A stretch of 64,000 nt of DNA from Xanthomonas sp. Leaf131 (GCF_001423495.1 NZ_LMOG01000021.1:130031-194030); one strand, 5' to 3'. Shown: positions 44,357 through 55,026, counted from the stretch's first letter. Numbers and translations are program-made. The notes: generated by a model from the sequence alone, not told the origin.

Positions 44357-44935
44357 TGCAAGACATGCCCGATATCTCGCCATAGCGCTCATCGCAGCAG
44401 CATGCCCCCCAAACAGGCAGCCCTGCCTGCTCTTCCTGGGTCCGCTCGGCTTCATCGTCGGGCCGTTGATGGCTCGTCGAGGATTGCGAAAGGCGAAGCG
44501 GCTCTATGCTGAGGAGGCTTCGGCAGCAAGGCAGCGCGACCCAGGGTCTACCGCTGCCCAGTGGTGGTCATGACCCCGCTGACTGTGATGGCGGATTTCT
44601 AAGTCACCTCGGTGCTGAGTGCGCTGCCCATGGTATTGCTTGTCTTGTGGCTTCAGCTCACACATTAGATCGACCCACCATGCAGAAATTGCTGCAGCCG
44701 TTATGCTCCCGAGCAAGAAACTGATATCTACGAGCTCCCGAGACCTTGAAGCTGCAATCGCGTAGAAGAGGCAAAAAGCAGTCAGCGAAACGACGGCTCT
44801 CGATGGGGTAATGCACAAAGCTTCTTGCAGTCCAGTTGATTAGAATTAATGGAAAGCTGGTCTATAGCCAGTCAAAACTGCTTTCGGCAATTATAGAACT
44901 CAATCTGTAACATCTCCGATTACGAACCCTCACAG
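44357..44935. other. Gene-poor stretch with membrane-protein remnant
   Basis: About 580 bases. One plus-strand frame (44355-44573) reads LAIALIAAACPPNRQ, then LGPLGFIVGPLMARRG and RKAKRLYAEEASAARQ, natural-looking but without any start codon, so it is likely a 3' remnant. On the minus strand 44504-44818 also has hydrophobic segments (VVSLTAFCLFYAIAAS), but its C-terminal half is the mirror of the first frame. I call neither as a gene. Confidence 0.4.
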
Positions 44936-44963
44936 TTGACACGGCACACTTCAGTGCTATAAC
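44936..44963 (+). promoter_or_regulatory. Promoter of the 41-residue peptide gene
   Basis: TTGACA (44936-44941), 16 bases, TATAAC (44958-44963). It is 26 bp upstream of the ATG at 44989. Confidence 0.65.
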
Positions 44964-44988
44964 AAGCGAACAGCGGAGCGGTTACTCT

Positions 44989-45114
44989 ATGAAAAAAAAT
45001 CAACACGACAGTCCGGCAAGCTATCTGACTCTTAGCGAAAAGCTGGCTATTGCATTGTGCGTCGCAGCAATTTCGATGTGCATTGCAACGATCCCATTTA
45101 TCGTTTCAGCTTAG
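44989..45114 (+). CDS. 41-residue single-helix membrane peptide
   Basis: ATG 44989 is preceded by GGAG and a near-consensus promoter. A charged start (MKKNQHDSPASYLTLSEK) leads to one transmembrane helix (LAIALCVAAISMCIATIPF). Small peptides of this shape include type I toxins and regulators of membrane proteins. Its last 17 bases overlap the end of the convergent membrane-protein gene, so the two transcripts would be antisense to each other. The function is unknown. Confidence 0.55.
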   Translation: MKKNQHDSPASYLTLSEKLAIALCVAAISMCIATIPFIVSA

Positions 45115-45841
45115 ACCACGCCGATTCGAGTGCCGCGACGAACTCAGTTGGGTTTTGCACAGCCAGCGCATAGAACCACATACCCGACACCGCAAAGCTG
45201 ATTACCAGCAACGCCCTTGCGATCGGAGTAAACTTTTGGTCTATATCACTCGCACCTTTTCTTAAACGCGCATTGTTAACGATTACCAATGCAGAGCACA
45301 AAATAGATCCGGCAAAACCAAAGCTTATCCATATGACACCTAGCGGACCAACTTTCAATGACAAATATGAGACAAGCCCCATGAAAAGCGTTAGGACTGA
45401 AGTCTGATAGCACATAGTATCAACTTTCGACTTCTTATCCGCGCCTTCCAAAAACCCAATTCGCTCAAGATAGACTCCCACCCCCGCCACAATTCCTGCC
45501 AATATCGGGAAAGCATAAGCGCAGTAATCCAATAGCGCCTTTACGGAATCCTGAAATGCAAAAAAGCAGAAGGCACCCAGAATTATCACCAAAACAGTTG
45601 CGAGCACCACCTTAAAATAGGTAAGCCTATCGCTTAAATGCTCACCTTTTACCTCATTACAGTTAAGTCCCTCTGTTCCGAGGCTATTCAAAGCCGATCC
45701 ATTCTCTTTTCCGCCGCCAATCAAAGAGCCTGCACCGGCATAAGTTGCCAGCCCCTCCCTTTTGAGGAGACGATTACATTGATAAGCCATCGCACACAAT
45801 AATATAGTTGCAACAATAACATCGTTATTATTCTTCCGCAT
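45098..45841 (-). CDS. Multi-pass membrane protein coupled to the integrase
   Basis: A 247-residue protein, clearly A+T-richer than its surroundings, with about six hydrophobic segments (VIVATILLCAMAY, VVLATVLVIILGAFCFFAF, AFPILAGIVAGVGVYL, VLTLFMGLVSYLSL, GVIWISFGFAGSILCSALVIV and ALLVISFAVSGMWFYAL). Its start overlaps the 3' end of the integrase by 14 bases, so it is probably co-translated. No family is recognised; it may be cargo carried directly with the integrase, possibly a defence or immunity membrane protein. Confidence 0.68.
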   Translation of the reverse strand: MRKNNNDVIVATILLCAMAYQCNRLLKREGLATYAGAGSLIGGGKENGSALNSLGTEGLNCNEVKGEHLSDRLTYFKVVLATVLVIILGAFCFFAFQDSVKALLDYCAYAFPILAGIVAGVGVYLERIGFLEGADKKSKVDTMCYQTSVLTLFMGLVSYLSLKVGPLGVIWISFGFAGSILCSALVIVNNARLRKGASDIDQKFTPIARALLVISFAVSGMWFYALAVQNPTEFVAALESAWSKLKR

Positions 45842-47351
45842 TTATATCCACCGCTTTATGAGTCAGACTCAGCACGTCGCTCCGCGAAGCGAGCAGCCTT
45901 ACAGAGGAAAGCCCTGGAGAATGTAGCGCCAGGCCGTTTAGCTTTTCACGCACGGTAAACCCACGGCCATAGGTGGCATGATGCTCATCATCTAACTCAT
46001 GCCCCACGATTTGTGCTCGGAGCTCCGACACCACCCCCACGCCCTGAAGCTCTTGGATAAACGTCTTCCGGAGCGAATGAAAACCTCTTTTTGCCGGCTC
46101 CCAGCCTTTCCCCACCTCGGCCAAGTGCCGACTAAACGCTTTGGTGATCCAATTGCCTTGCCCGTTCACCGCTGTGGCCTTAGTGGCCGGGAACAGCCTT
46201 ATCTGGTCAGCCTTGCGCTTCTCGTCGACCCAAGCCAGGAAGCCCATCTTGATGAGTTCGGGGTGGAGCGGCACCGTGCGAAGACTGACCTCCGTCTTTA
46301 CTTTCTGGTGCTCGCCTTCGTCTGAGATGCGGATGCACGGGATGCCGTCCTCTTCAAACACGTCCTTGACCAGAAGCTGGCCGACCTCAGATGCCCTCGC
46401 CCCCGTATAGAGTCCAAGGAGCGAGGCCCAACGGGCCGACTCGGACAGCTTAGCAAGCGCCTCTGGCGCGAACAGGGCCTGGATCTGTGCACGGTCATAC
46501 GCTTTGAAACCCAACTTCTTCCGGGCCCGCTTTTCGCGCTGGGAGTAGCTGACGTGGCCGCTAGCGGGGTTGTCGCCCTTCGGATAATGGCCTGACGCCA
46601 TGGCCCATTCGAAGAACCCGCCCTTGCCACCGATGTAGCTTTGCTTGTTGGTGAGCGTCGGCGTGGAAGCGCCCTTCTCCCGCATGTCTTGATACCAGCG
46701 CGCCAAGTCCGAGCGCGTGATGGAATGGACCTTCATCGTCCGCCCAAGAAACGCCACGAGCGCCTCGATGGCCGTTTTCTTGATCGTGAATGTCTTAGGC
46801 AGTGTCGAGCCCTTGAGCGTCGCCAGGAACGCGTCACGTGCCTTGCCCAGCGTCATCGTTTCGATAGCCGGTGCGGAAGCCTGCCTACTCGGGCCAGCAT
46901 GCGGTGAGCCAAACATGGTTGGCACGGCAACCGGGCGGGCCCGAGACTGCAGAGCAGCGCCGGCCATTGCTTCCAGCTCCATGAGCTGCCGATACAGCTT
47001 CAAGTCCTTCGGACTATCGATCTGCCATTGCTCCGTCACCGTCCCATCTGGCTGGCGGGTGCGGTTGAGTGTCAGTTCTTGGAGGTTCTCGGCACTCGTC
47101 AGGCGAGCGATGAGCAAATCAGCGTCTGTCTTACTCAGCTTGTCCACGCGTTGATCCTTCAACTGTGCGAAGAGCCGAGCATAGCCCGCCCCAAGCACCA
47201 CCGCACGCACATGCGCCTGCGCCAAGTCCTTCGTTTGCAAGGTGCGTTTGATAAGCCGGCAGCCCATCACGGTTTGCAAATCGATGGGAACACGTTGGAC
47301 AAACGACCAGCGGCCGGTGGACGACCGGCTCAAATGATGAGGGATGCGCAT
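45828..47351 (-). CDS. Island tyrosine integrase (DUF6538 N-terminus)
   Basis: A 507-residue protein. The N-terminus RIPHHLSRSSTGRWSFVQRVP is DUF6538-like, often seen in genomic-island integrases. Catalytic residues are in LYTGARASEVGQL (Arg), HSLRKTFIQEL (H-x-x-R-like, with Lys after Arg), VGHELDDEHHATYGRGF (His and Tyr). It starts 84 bp from the tRNA-Ser 3' end that serves as the attachment site, with the exact repeat at the far end. It is therefore the enzyme expected to insert and excise the 41-kb island. Confidence 0.92.
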   Translation of the reverse strand: MRIPHHLSRSSTGRWSFVQRVPIDLQTVMGCRLIKRTLQTKDLAQAHVRAVVLGAGYARLFAQLKDQRVDKLSKTDADLLIARLTSAENLQELTLNRTRQPDGTVTEQWQIDSPKDLKLYRQLMELEAMAGAALQSRARPVAVPTMFGSPHAGPSRQASAPAIETMTLGKARDAFLATLKGSTLPKTFTIKKTAIEALVAFLGRTMKVHSITRSDLARWYQDMREKGASTPTLTNKQSYIGGKGGFFEWAMASGHYPKGDNPASGHVSYSQREKRARKKLGFKAYDRAQIQALFAPEALAKLSESARWASLLGLYTGARASEVGQLLVKDVFEEDGIPCIRISDEGEHQKVKTEVSLRTVPLHPELIKMGFLAWVDEKRKADQIRLFPATKATAVNGQGNWITKAFSRHLAEVGKGWEPAKRGFHSLRKTFIQELQGVGVVSELRAQIVGHELDDEHHATYGRGFTVREKLNGLALHSPGLSSVRLLASRSDVLSLTHKAVDINAEE

Positions 47352-47435
47352 GCGAGTGTTTCCTCTGCATGCTTCCTGCCTTCCAATCAGACCAATTCAG
47401 ATTTTTATGTTAAAAATCAAGGATTTGGAATTGAC

Positions 47436-47525
47436 TGGCGGAGAGAGTGGGATTCGAACCCACGGAAGGTTTGACCCTTCGCCGGTTTTCAAGACCGGTG
47501 CCTTAAACCGCTCGGCCATCTCTCC
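47436..47525 (-). tRNA. tRNA-Ser(TGA), attachment site of the island
   Basis: The complement folds as a class II tRNA: GGAGAGA acceptor, GCCGAGCGGTTTAAGGC D-arm, anticodon TGA in CTTGAAA, a variable arm (GCGAAGGGTCAAACCTTCCG region), GGTTCGAATCC T-arm and encoded CCA. Its 3' 18 bases are duplicated at 6328-6345. The gene remains complete after insertion because the element rebuilt its end. Confidence 0.95.
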
Positions 47526-47878
47526 GATGCTGCTGCGCATGACCGCCGAAGGCATCGGGTGTCACGCTGGCGACCCGCATTGCGCGGTGGCGCCTGACGG
47601 TGGCCGCACTGGCATCTTGTGCGGACCCACCAACCCCAGGATCACTCCCGGGCGCGCATTCTCGCATGCCCGGGCGCGCTTTGCTCGGTTACACCGCACT
47701 GCTTTTGGCTGGCGCAGCGTGCTGTGCCGTCACTCGCGGCAGGCCACTGCATGTTACCGGCCGGCCGCGAGCACCCAACCAAGATGCAACCTGCCAAACG
47801 TTGAAGCGAGCTGACTACCGAGAAACGAGCTGACTGCAGAATGGCGTGTCAGCCGGCCTCGTCGACCATACGCAGCAC
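47526..47878. other. Intergenic, no gene seen
   Basis: About 350 bases between tRNA-Ser and the LysR gene. The frames are short and without start signals. No hairpin or repeat stands out. Confidence 0.45.
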
Positions 47879-48880
47879 TTAGCCCGCTTCGGCCACAACC
47901 AGACGCGGTGCAGTGCCGGCCGCGCGCTTGAGTTTTTCAGCCAGCTCCGCGCAGTTGCCGCCGCAATCCAGGCGCGAGCGTTCGATCTCGCGCGGCAGGT
48001 GCTCGGCCAGGAAGTCGATGAACACGCGCACCGCCGGCAACAGGCCGCGGCGCGAGGCGAACACCGCGTGGCAGATGCCCTGCGGCAGCGACCAGTGCGG
48101 CAGCACCACTTCCAGCTCGCCGCTGCGCACCGCCTGGGCGCACACGGTCTCCGGCAGCATGGTGATGCCGAAGCCGTCGCGCGCCATCGATTGCAGCAGC
48201 GGAAAATCGAAGCCGGCCAGACGTGGCTGCAGGTCCACGCGGCGCATCTCGCCGTTGGGGCCGTGCAGTTCCCAGCGCTGATGCGCTTCGTCTTCGCTGG
48301 TGCTCATGGTGGTGTGGTTGGCCAGCTCGCTCGGGTCCTTGGGGCGCCCGGCACGGTCCAGGTACTTCGGGCTGGCCACCAGCAATTCCTGCACCTGGCC
48401 GAAGCTGCGCATCACCAGGCTGCCGTCGTCGTCCAGGCGCGAGCGCACGCGCAGTGCGATGTCGTAGCCCTCGTTGATGACGTCGACGCGGCGATTGCTG
48501 ATGTTGAGCTGCAGCCGCACCTTGGGGTACTTGGTCAGAAATTCCGGCAACAGTTTGGGCAACTGGATCTGCGCCAGCGACACCGGAACGCTCACGCGCA
48601 CGAGGCCGCGCGGCTCGGCGCTGAGACGATCCACCACCTCGCGTGCGGCCTGGGCTTCGGCCAGCATGGTCTGGGCATGACGATGTACGCTGGTGCCGAC
48701 GTCGGTCACCGCAAAGCGGCGCGTGGAGCGCTGCAGCAGGCGCACGCCCAGGTCGGTTTCAAGCTGGCTGATGCGGCGGCTCAGGCGCGATTTGGGGATC
48801 CCGAGCGCACGCTCGGCCGCAGCGAAGCCGCCGTGGTCCACCACCATCGCGAAGTAGTACAGGTCATTCAGGTCGTGCAT
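47879..48880 (-). CDS. LysR-family transcriptional regulator
   Basis: About 333 residues from ATG 48880 (48895 is an alternative that would add five). HTH at LYYFAMVVDHGGFAAAERALG and SRLSRRISQLETDLG; the substrate domain begins at GLVRVSVPVSLAQIQLP. It belongs to the AaeR/DsdC-like group that often controls oxidoreductase or aromatic genes. The C-terminus is extended (about 40 residues) past the usual end. No adjacent target gene is obvious. Confidence 0.87.
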   Translation of the reverse strand: MHDLNDLYYFAMVVDHGGFAAAERALGIPKSRLSRRISQLETDLGVRLLQRSTRRFAVTDVGTSVHRHAQTMLAEAQAAREVVDRLSAEPRGLVRVSVPVSLAQIQLPKLLPEFLTKYPKVRLQLNISNRRVDVINEGYDIALRVRSRLDDDGSLVMRSFGQVQELLVASPKYLDRAGRPKDPSELANHTTMSTSEDEAHQRWELHGPNGEMRRVDLQPRLAGFDFPLLQSMARDGFGITMLPETVCAQAVRSGELEVVLPHWSLPQGICHAVFASRRGLLPAVRVFIDFLAEHLPREIERSRLDCGGNCAELAEKLKRAAGTAPRLVVAEAG

Positions 48881-49382
48881 GGCGCAGGTATCCATGGATA
48901 GAACGATAAGCGATATTTAATCACCTTTATCCCAACAGAGCAACGACCTCGGTCGCACCGGATTCCGTCTGCTGGGCTTCCGGAATATGGAATGCTTGGC
49001 GTCGAGGACCTCTCGTCTTGCCGCGAAAGCGCGCAGCGCACCGGCGTTGGCGCCAACTGGGTCGCGCCCGCAGGATCCGCAAGGTGGTCTGCCCAGACGA
49101 AGCGCATGAGCTCGTCACGTAAAAACGCAAACGGGGCCAGTGACGGCCCCGTTTTCTTCAATGTCTTTGGAAGCGGCCAGGTCGCGTACACCTGCTCAGC
49201 TGCACGGTCGTATCGGCAGCGGCACTTGGAGTAGCTAGCAAAACGTAGCGAGCACTCGTCGGTGAGTACGGACATCCCGCTCAAAAGTGGCGTGCACGCG
49301 TGGCGCTCGCTGCTTCCGAGTTGCGGCCGCGCCCGCCTGGCGATGAGCGCAGCCGCTTTCAGCACTTTGTTATCAGCCGCGC
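48881..49382. other. Intergenic with terminator, no gene seen
   Basis: About 500 bases downstream of serS. Apart from the hairpin at 49128-49153, I see no gene; the long minus-strand frame (48868-49365) is compositionally unlike protein. Confidence 0.45.
49128..49153. terminator. Intrinsic terminator, probably for serS
   Basis: AAACGGGGCC-AGTGAC-GGCCCCGTTT forms a perfect 10-bp stem. On the minus strand it is followed by GCGTTTTT, and on the plus strand by TCTTC, so it can act mainly for the serS transcript about 230 bp downstream of its stop. Confidence 0.7.
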
Positions 49383-50774
<1,392 letters not shown>

Positions 50775-50776
50775 CT

Positions 50777-51442
50777 ATGCCCGCGCCCCGCCCTGCGTCC
50801 GATCGCCAGATCGTTCTGCGTCTGCCCCGCCACACTCTGAAAATTGCCGGTATCGCCTTCGTTGCCGGCCTGCTGTTGTTCCTGTTGGTGTGGGCCACCG
50901 GCCGCAAGGACGACTTCTATAAGGCCTCGCCGGCCCAGCCCACTGCCGGTGCGACGGCCGACGACAGCATCCAGCCGCTACCCGCGCCGCTACCGGCGCA
51001 GGACGGCGCCAGCGACATGCCGCAGGCCAAGCCGCCCGAAGAGACCCCGACCCTGGTGGAGACCGCGCCGCCTGCTGCTCCGGCGCCAACGCCATTGCCG
51101 CAAGATGCCGTTCCCGGCGCGCCTGGTGGCGCAGCACCCGCAAACGCTGCTGCCGCTGCAAGCGGCGATCGTCCGGTACCGATGCAAGGCCAGATGCCGC
51201 CGCCGCGCTATCCATCGGCCGCCCTGCGTCGTGGCGATGCCGGCGATGTGGTGGTGCGCGTAGACGTGGACCCAACAGGCAAACCTGGCGGGGTGACGCT
51301 GGTGCAGCGCAGCGGTTCGCGCGACCTGGACCGCGCCGCGATGGAAGCGGTGCGTCAGTGGCGCTTCCACCCGGCGCAGCGCAATGGCCAGCCGATTGCC
51401 GGCAGCCTGGATATCCCGTTCGAGTTCAAGCCTGCGCAGTGA
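50777..51442 (+). CDS. TonB-like energy transducer
   Basis: 221 residues from ATG 50777 (GGTGAG upstream); a start at 50675 is less likely. One N-terminal membrane helix (GIAFVAGLLLFLLVWATG), a long Pro/Ala-rich spacer and a TonB C-terminal domain (PPRYPSAALRRGDAGDVVVRVDVD, AMEAVRQWRFHPAQRNGQP). It would carry proton-motive energy to outer-membrane receptors or act as a related TonB-domain protein. It is divergent from serS. Confidence 0.85.
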   Translation: MPAPRPASDRQIVLRLPRHTLKIAGIAFVAGLLLFLLVWATGRKDDFYKASPAQPTAGATADDSIQPLPAPLPAQDGASDMPQAKPPEETPTLVETAPPAAPAPTPLPQDAVPGAPGGAAPANAAAAASGDRPVPMQGQMPPPRYPSAALRRGDAGDVVVRVDVDPTGKPGGVTLVQRSGSRDLDRAAMEAVRQWRFHPAQRNGQPIAGSLDIPFEFKPAQ

Positions 51443-51689
51443 GCGCGGCGGCCAGAACCCGCGCAGTGGCCGTCAACTAGCTGTTGTGATGCGGCGATGC
51501 ATCAGCGGATGTCGCGGAATTTCGGCCATCGAGCACGTTCTATCGGCAGCAGCGCTGGGTCATACCAATCCGCCCAAGCTGAATATCTGCCGAGTTTTAG
51601 CCTTTCATTAGCCCCCTGCCTTAGCTGCCCCTCAGGCAGCGCCGACCAGACTGGCCGCGTCATCCCACAGATGCGCCAGGAGGCCGGTC

Positions 51690-52268
51690 ATGTCCTTCAC
51701 CTCGAATCCTTCTTCACACCAGACGCCATCGCTGCCGCAGCAGGCCGCGCAGGTGCGTGAGGGTGTGCGCGAAGACGCTGCCGACAGCGCATCGCCGTGG
51801 TTGTGGGCGACCTTGCTGGCCGTGCTGGTGGTAGTGCCGACCTGGTGGTGGACACGGCACAGCGATGAGTCATTTGCGCAAGACATGCGCCCGTTGCCGG
51901 CGGCAAGCCGCCAGATCCTGCCGACCTCCGAAGGCCCGCGTGCGATGACCATGATTGCGCATCAACCGCTGCGTGCGCCGCTCAGCAGCGAAGAAGCCAA
52001 GCCGCTGCCGGGCAACGCCATGCCGCGCTATCCGGCCGATATTGCGCAGGCCGGCATCGAAGGCAGCCGCACCGCGCGTCTGCAACTGGATGTGCAGGGC
52101 CAGGTGAGCGATGTCACCATCGTCGATCGCAGCGGCAATGACGACCCGCGCCTGGATGCGGCAGTCATGCAGAGCCTGAGTCAGTGGCGCTTCGAACCAG
52201 CCACGCGCGACGGCCACGCGGTTGTCAGCAGCGTGCAGGTCCCCGTCGAATTCACGTCCGAGCGTTGA
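51690..52268 (+). CDS. Second TonB C-terminal domain protein
   Basis: A 192-residue protein: one membrane helix (WLWATLLAVLVVVPTWWW), a short spacer and a TonB C-terminal fold (MPRYPADIAQAGIEGSRTARLQLD, AVMQSLSQWRFEPATRDGHAV). It is probably paired with the gene upstream. Its 3' end overlaps the end of aroA on the other strand by 17 bases. Confidence 0.84.
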   Translation: MSFTSNPSSHQTPSLPQQAAQVREGVREDAADSASPWLWATLLAVLVVVPTWWWTRHSDESFAQDMRPLPAASRQILPTSEGPRAMTMIAHQPLRAPLSSEEAKPLPGNAMPRYPADIAQAGIEGSRTARLQLDVQGQVSDVTIVDRSGNDDPRLDAAVMQSLSQWRFEPATRDGHAVVSSVQVPVEFTSER

Positions 52269-53568
52269 GCCCGAAGCCGGCGCCCTGCGCCAGGGTATCG
52301 AACCCCGGAAACGAGGTTGCGACATTGGCGACATCGTTCACCTGCACGGTGCCGGTCGAGAGCTGACCGGCAATGGCAAACGCCATCGCAATGCGATGAT
52401 CGCCGTGGCTTTCGATCACACCGCTGCCGATGCTGCCACCGTGGATGGTCGCGCCATCCGGGGTTTCGTCGACCTGCACACCCAGCGTGCGTAGACCAGT
52501 GGCCATGGCCGCCAGTCGATCGGATTCCTTGACTCGCAATTCGGCAGCGCCGGTGACACGCGTTTGCCCGTTCGCCGCCGCCGCCGCCACGAACAAGGCC
52601 GGGAATTCGTCGATCATGTCCGGCACCAGCGCTTCGGGGATCTGCGCGCCCTGCAACGGCGCATAGCGCACGCGCAGATCGGCCACCGGCTCGCCGCCAT
52701 GTTCGGCATGGTTCTCTTCGGTGATATCCGCGCCCATCAACCGCAATGCAGCGAGCAACCCGGTGCGACGTGGATTCAAGCCCACCGCACGCAGCACCAC
52801 GTCCGAGCCGGGAATGATGCTGGCGGCGACGATGAAGAACGCTGCCGACGAGAAATCCGCCGGTACCGCGATATCGGTTGCGCGCAGGCGCTGACCGCCA
52901 CGCAGACGCGCCTTGCCCGGCGAAAAATCGATCTCCACGCCGAACGCGGACAACATGCGCTCGGTGTAATCGCGGGTGGGGTGCGGCTCGGTCACCGAGG
53001 TGTCGCCCTGCGCATACAAACCTGCCAACAACACCGCGGATTTGACCTGTGCGCTGGCGACCGGCGAGACGAAGTCGATGCCCTGCAATGCTTGCCCGCC
53101 ATGCACGCGTAATGGCGGGGTGCCGTCTTCTTCGGTGTCGATGCGTGCGCCCATCTGTGCCAGCGGGCCGGTCACCCGTCGCATCGGGCGCTTGGACAGC
53201 GAGTCGTCGCCCACCAGCACGCTGTCGAAGCGCTGCGCGGCCAGCACGCCGGCGAGCAGGCGCATGCCGGTGCCGGCGTTGCCACAGTCCAGCGCCTCGC
53301 TGGGCGGCTGCAAGCCGTCCACGCCCACGCCGTGCACGATGCGCTGCGAGGCCGAAGGCGTATCAATGCGCACGCCGAGCTTGGCAAAAATGGCCGCGGT
53401 GGAACGGGTGTCTTCGCCTTCGAGAAAGCCATCGATCTGCGAGATGCCGTCGGCCAAGGCGGCGAACATCACTGCACGATGCGAGACCGATTTGTCGCCG
53501 GGAATGGCCAGGCTGCCCTGCAAGGCGCTGCCGCGCTGCGCGATCCAATGTTGCGTACTGCTGCTCAT
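52252..53568 (-). CDS. aroA: 3-Phosphoshikimate 1-carboxyvinyltransferase (EPSP synthase)
   Basis: A 438-residue enzyme of the shikimate pathway that joins shikimate-3-phosphate and PEP. Motifs: GDKSVSHRAVMFAALADG, CGNAGTGMRLLAG, SAQVKSAVLLAGL, RVKESDRLA and GDHRIAMAFAIAG. The SAQVK and GTGMR forms look nearer to class II than to the E. coli-type class I enzyme; this is by eye. It is third in a serC-pheA-aroA series on the minus strand, an arrangement familiar in Xanthomonas and other gammaproteobacteria. Confidence 0.96.
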   Translation of the reverse strand: MSSSTQHWIAQRGSALQGSLAIPGDKSVSHRAVMFAALADGISQIDGFLEGEDTRSTAAIFAKLGVRIDTPSASQRIVHGVGVDGLQPPSEALDCGNAGTGMRLLAGVLAAQRFDSVLVGDDSLSKRPMRRVTGPLAQMGARIDTEEDGTPPLRVHGGQALQGIDFVSPVASAQVKSAVLLAGLYAQGDTSVTEPHPTRDYTERMLSAFGVEIDFSPGKARLRGGQRLRATDIAVPADFSSAAFFIVAASIIPGSDVVLRAVGLNPRRTGLLAALRLMGADITEENHAEHGGEPVADLRVRYAPLQGAQIPEALVPDMIDEFPALFVAAAAANGQTRVTGAAELRVKESDRLAAMATGLRTLGVQVDETPDGATIHGGSIGSGVIESHGDHRIAMAFAIAGQLSTGTVQVNDVANVATSFPGFDTLAQGAGFGLNART

Positions 53569-53692
53569 GCGTGTGATCCGATTGCTGCGGCATCGCCATG
53601 CACGGCGCTGCGCTTTGAAGAAGGGTGTGGTTGCGCCGTCGCCTTGCAGCTGTCGGCGCGCCCGCTTTTTTAGCGGCCTGGAGGCAAAGCGC

Positions 53693-54904
53693 TCAGGGAA
53701 TGGCGACCGGATACGAGCCCAGCACCTTGATCTGTGCCGAGTGCGCTTCCAGTTCGGCCAGCGCCTGCTTCATCGCCTCGTCTTCCACATGGCCGGCCAG
53801 GTCGATGAAGAAGCCGTATTCCCACTTGGCCTGATGCGAGGGCCGCGACTCGATGCGATTCATGCTGATGCCATGCCGCGCGAATGGGCTGAGCACGTCG
53901 AACAACGCACCCGGCTTGTCGTGGATGAACACCAGTACCGAGGTGCGGTCGTGCCCGGACGTTGGAAATATCTGCCGGCCGATCACCAGAAAACGCGTGG
54001 TGTTGTCGTCATCGTCTTCGATCGACTTCATGATGACTTTCTTCAATCCATACACATGCGCCGCACTCTCGCCGCCGATCGATGCAGCATCTTCGGCATT
54101 GCGGGCACGGCGCGCGCCTTCGGCATTGCTGGAGACCGCAAGCTTCTCGACCTTGGGCAGGTGCGAACGCAACCAGCCGGCGGTCTGCGCGAACGACTGC
54201 GAATGCGCATAGATGCGCTCGATGTCCTCGATCCGGCCGGTGCGCGAGAGCAGGTACTGATGCACGCGCAGCTCGACTTCGCCGCAGATTTTCAGGTTGG
54301 AGGTCAGGAACATATCCAGCGTGACCTGGATGGTGCCCTGCCCGGAGTTTTCCACCGGTACCACGCCGAAATCGGCATTGCCCGCTTCCACTTCCTGGAA
54401 CACTTCTTCGATGGTCGCCATCGGCAGGCCTACTGCCGAACGACCGAAATGCTTGAGCACCGCCTGCTGGCTGAAGGTGCCTTCCGGGCCGAGGTAACCG
54501 ATCTTCAACGGTTCCTGCTGGGCCAGGCAGGCGGACATGATTTCGCGGTAGACGTGCACCAGCACTTCGTCGCTGAGTGGGCCTTCGTTGCGGTCCACCA
54601 CCATGCGCAACACCTGCGCCTCGCGCTCGGGCCGATAGTAATCCACCGCCGCGGCTAGCTTGCCCTTGGCCTTGCCGACCTGATGGGCGAAGTTGGCGCG
54701 CTCGGCGATCAACTCCTGAATCGTGCGGTCGATCTGGTCGATCTTGGCGCGCACGTCGGCCAGCACCGGCGCGGCGACCGCCGGCTTTGCAAGCTTGCCT
54801 GCCGACTTGCTTGGCGCTTTTTCCGCAGATTTCTCTACCGATTTACGCGCCGGCTTGGTCTTGCCGCCAGTGGCGGTGGTGGGCTTGTTGGACTTGGGAG
54901 CCAT
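53693..54904 (-). CDS. pheA: Bifunctional chorismate mutase / prephenate dehydratase
   Basis: A 403-residue P-protein making phenylpyruvate. A Lys/Ala-rich leader of about 50 residues precedes the chorismate mutase helix bundle (IDQIDRTIQELIAERANFAHQVGKAK). Prephenate dehydratase begins at IGYLGPEGTFSQQAVLKHFG, and the TTRFLVIGR motif ends it. An ACT regulatory domain with ESRP closes the protein, suggesting feedback by phenylalanine. The leader is unusually long and low in complexity. Confidence 0.95.
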   Translation of the reverse strand: MAPKSNKPTTATGGKTKPARKSVEKSAEKAPSKSAGKLAKPAVAAPVLADVRAKIDQIDRTIQELIAERANFAHQVGKAKGKLAAAVDYYRPEREAQVLRMVVDRNEGPLSDEVLVHVYREIMSACLAQQEPLKIGYLGPEGTFSQQAVLKHFGRSAVGLPMATIEEVFQEVEAGNADFGVVPVENSGQGTIQVTLDMFLTSNLKICGEVELRVHQYLLSRTGRIEDIERIYAHSQSFAQTAGWLRSHLPKVEKLAVSSNAEGARRARNAEDAASIGGESAAHVYGLKKVIMKSIEDDDDNTTRFLVIGRQIFPTSGHDRTSVLVFIHDKPGALFDVLSPFARHGISMNRIESRPSHQAKWEYGFFIDLAGHVEDEAMKQALAELEAHSAQIKVLGSYPVAIP

Positions 54905-55026
54905 CGCTGGGTATTCCTTGAATAGCGGCGCATGCGCCTGCGCGGCACCTGCCGCGGTCGAAGAGAAGACTTAGAGCGGTTAACACAACGTAGTGAGCGG
55001 CCGCGCAGTAGTTTTGTTAGTCACTC

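Noticed and set aside
44355..44818. Two small membrane-protein frames on opposite strands
   Set aside because: The plus-strand frame has no start codon and the minus-strand frame is half mirror sequence. I describe the stretch but call no gene.
47846..48901. A 351-residue plus-strand open frame
   Set aside because: It is the mirror of the LysR gene; it is rich in His, Gln and Arg as expected of an antisense frame in high-G+C DNA.
52976..54658. A 560-residue plus-strand open frame across aroA and pheA
   Set aside because: It is antisense to two clear biosynthetic genes and has no protein-like domain.
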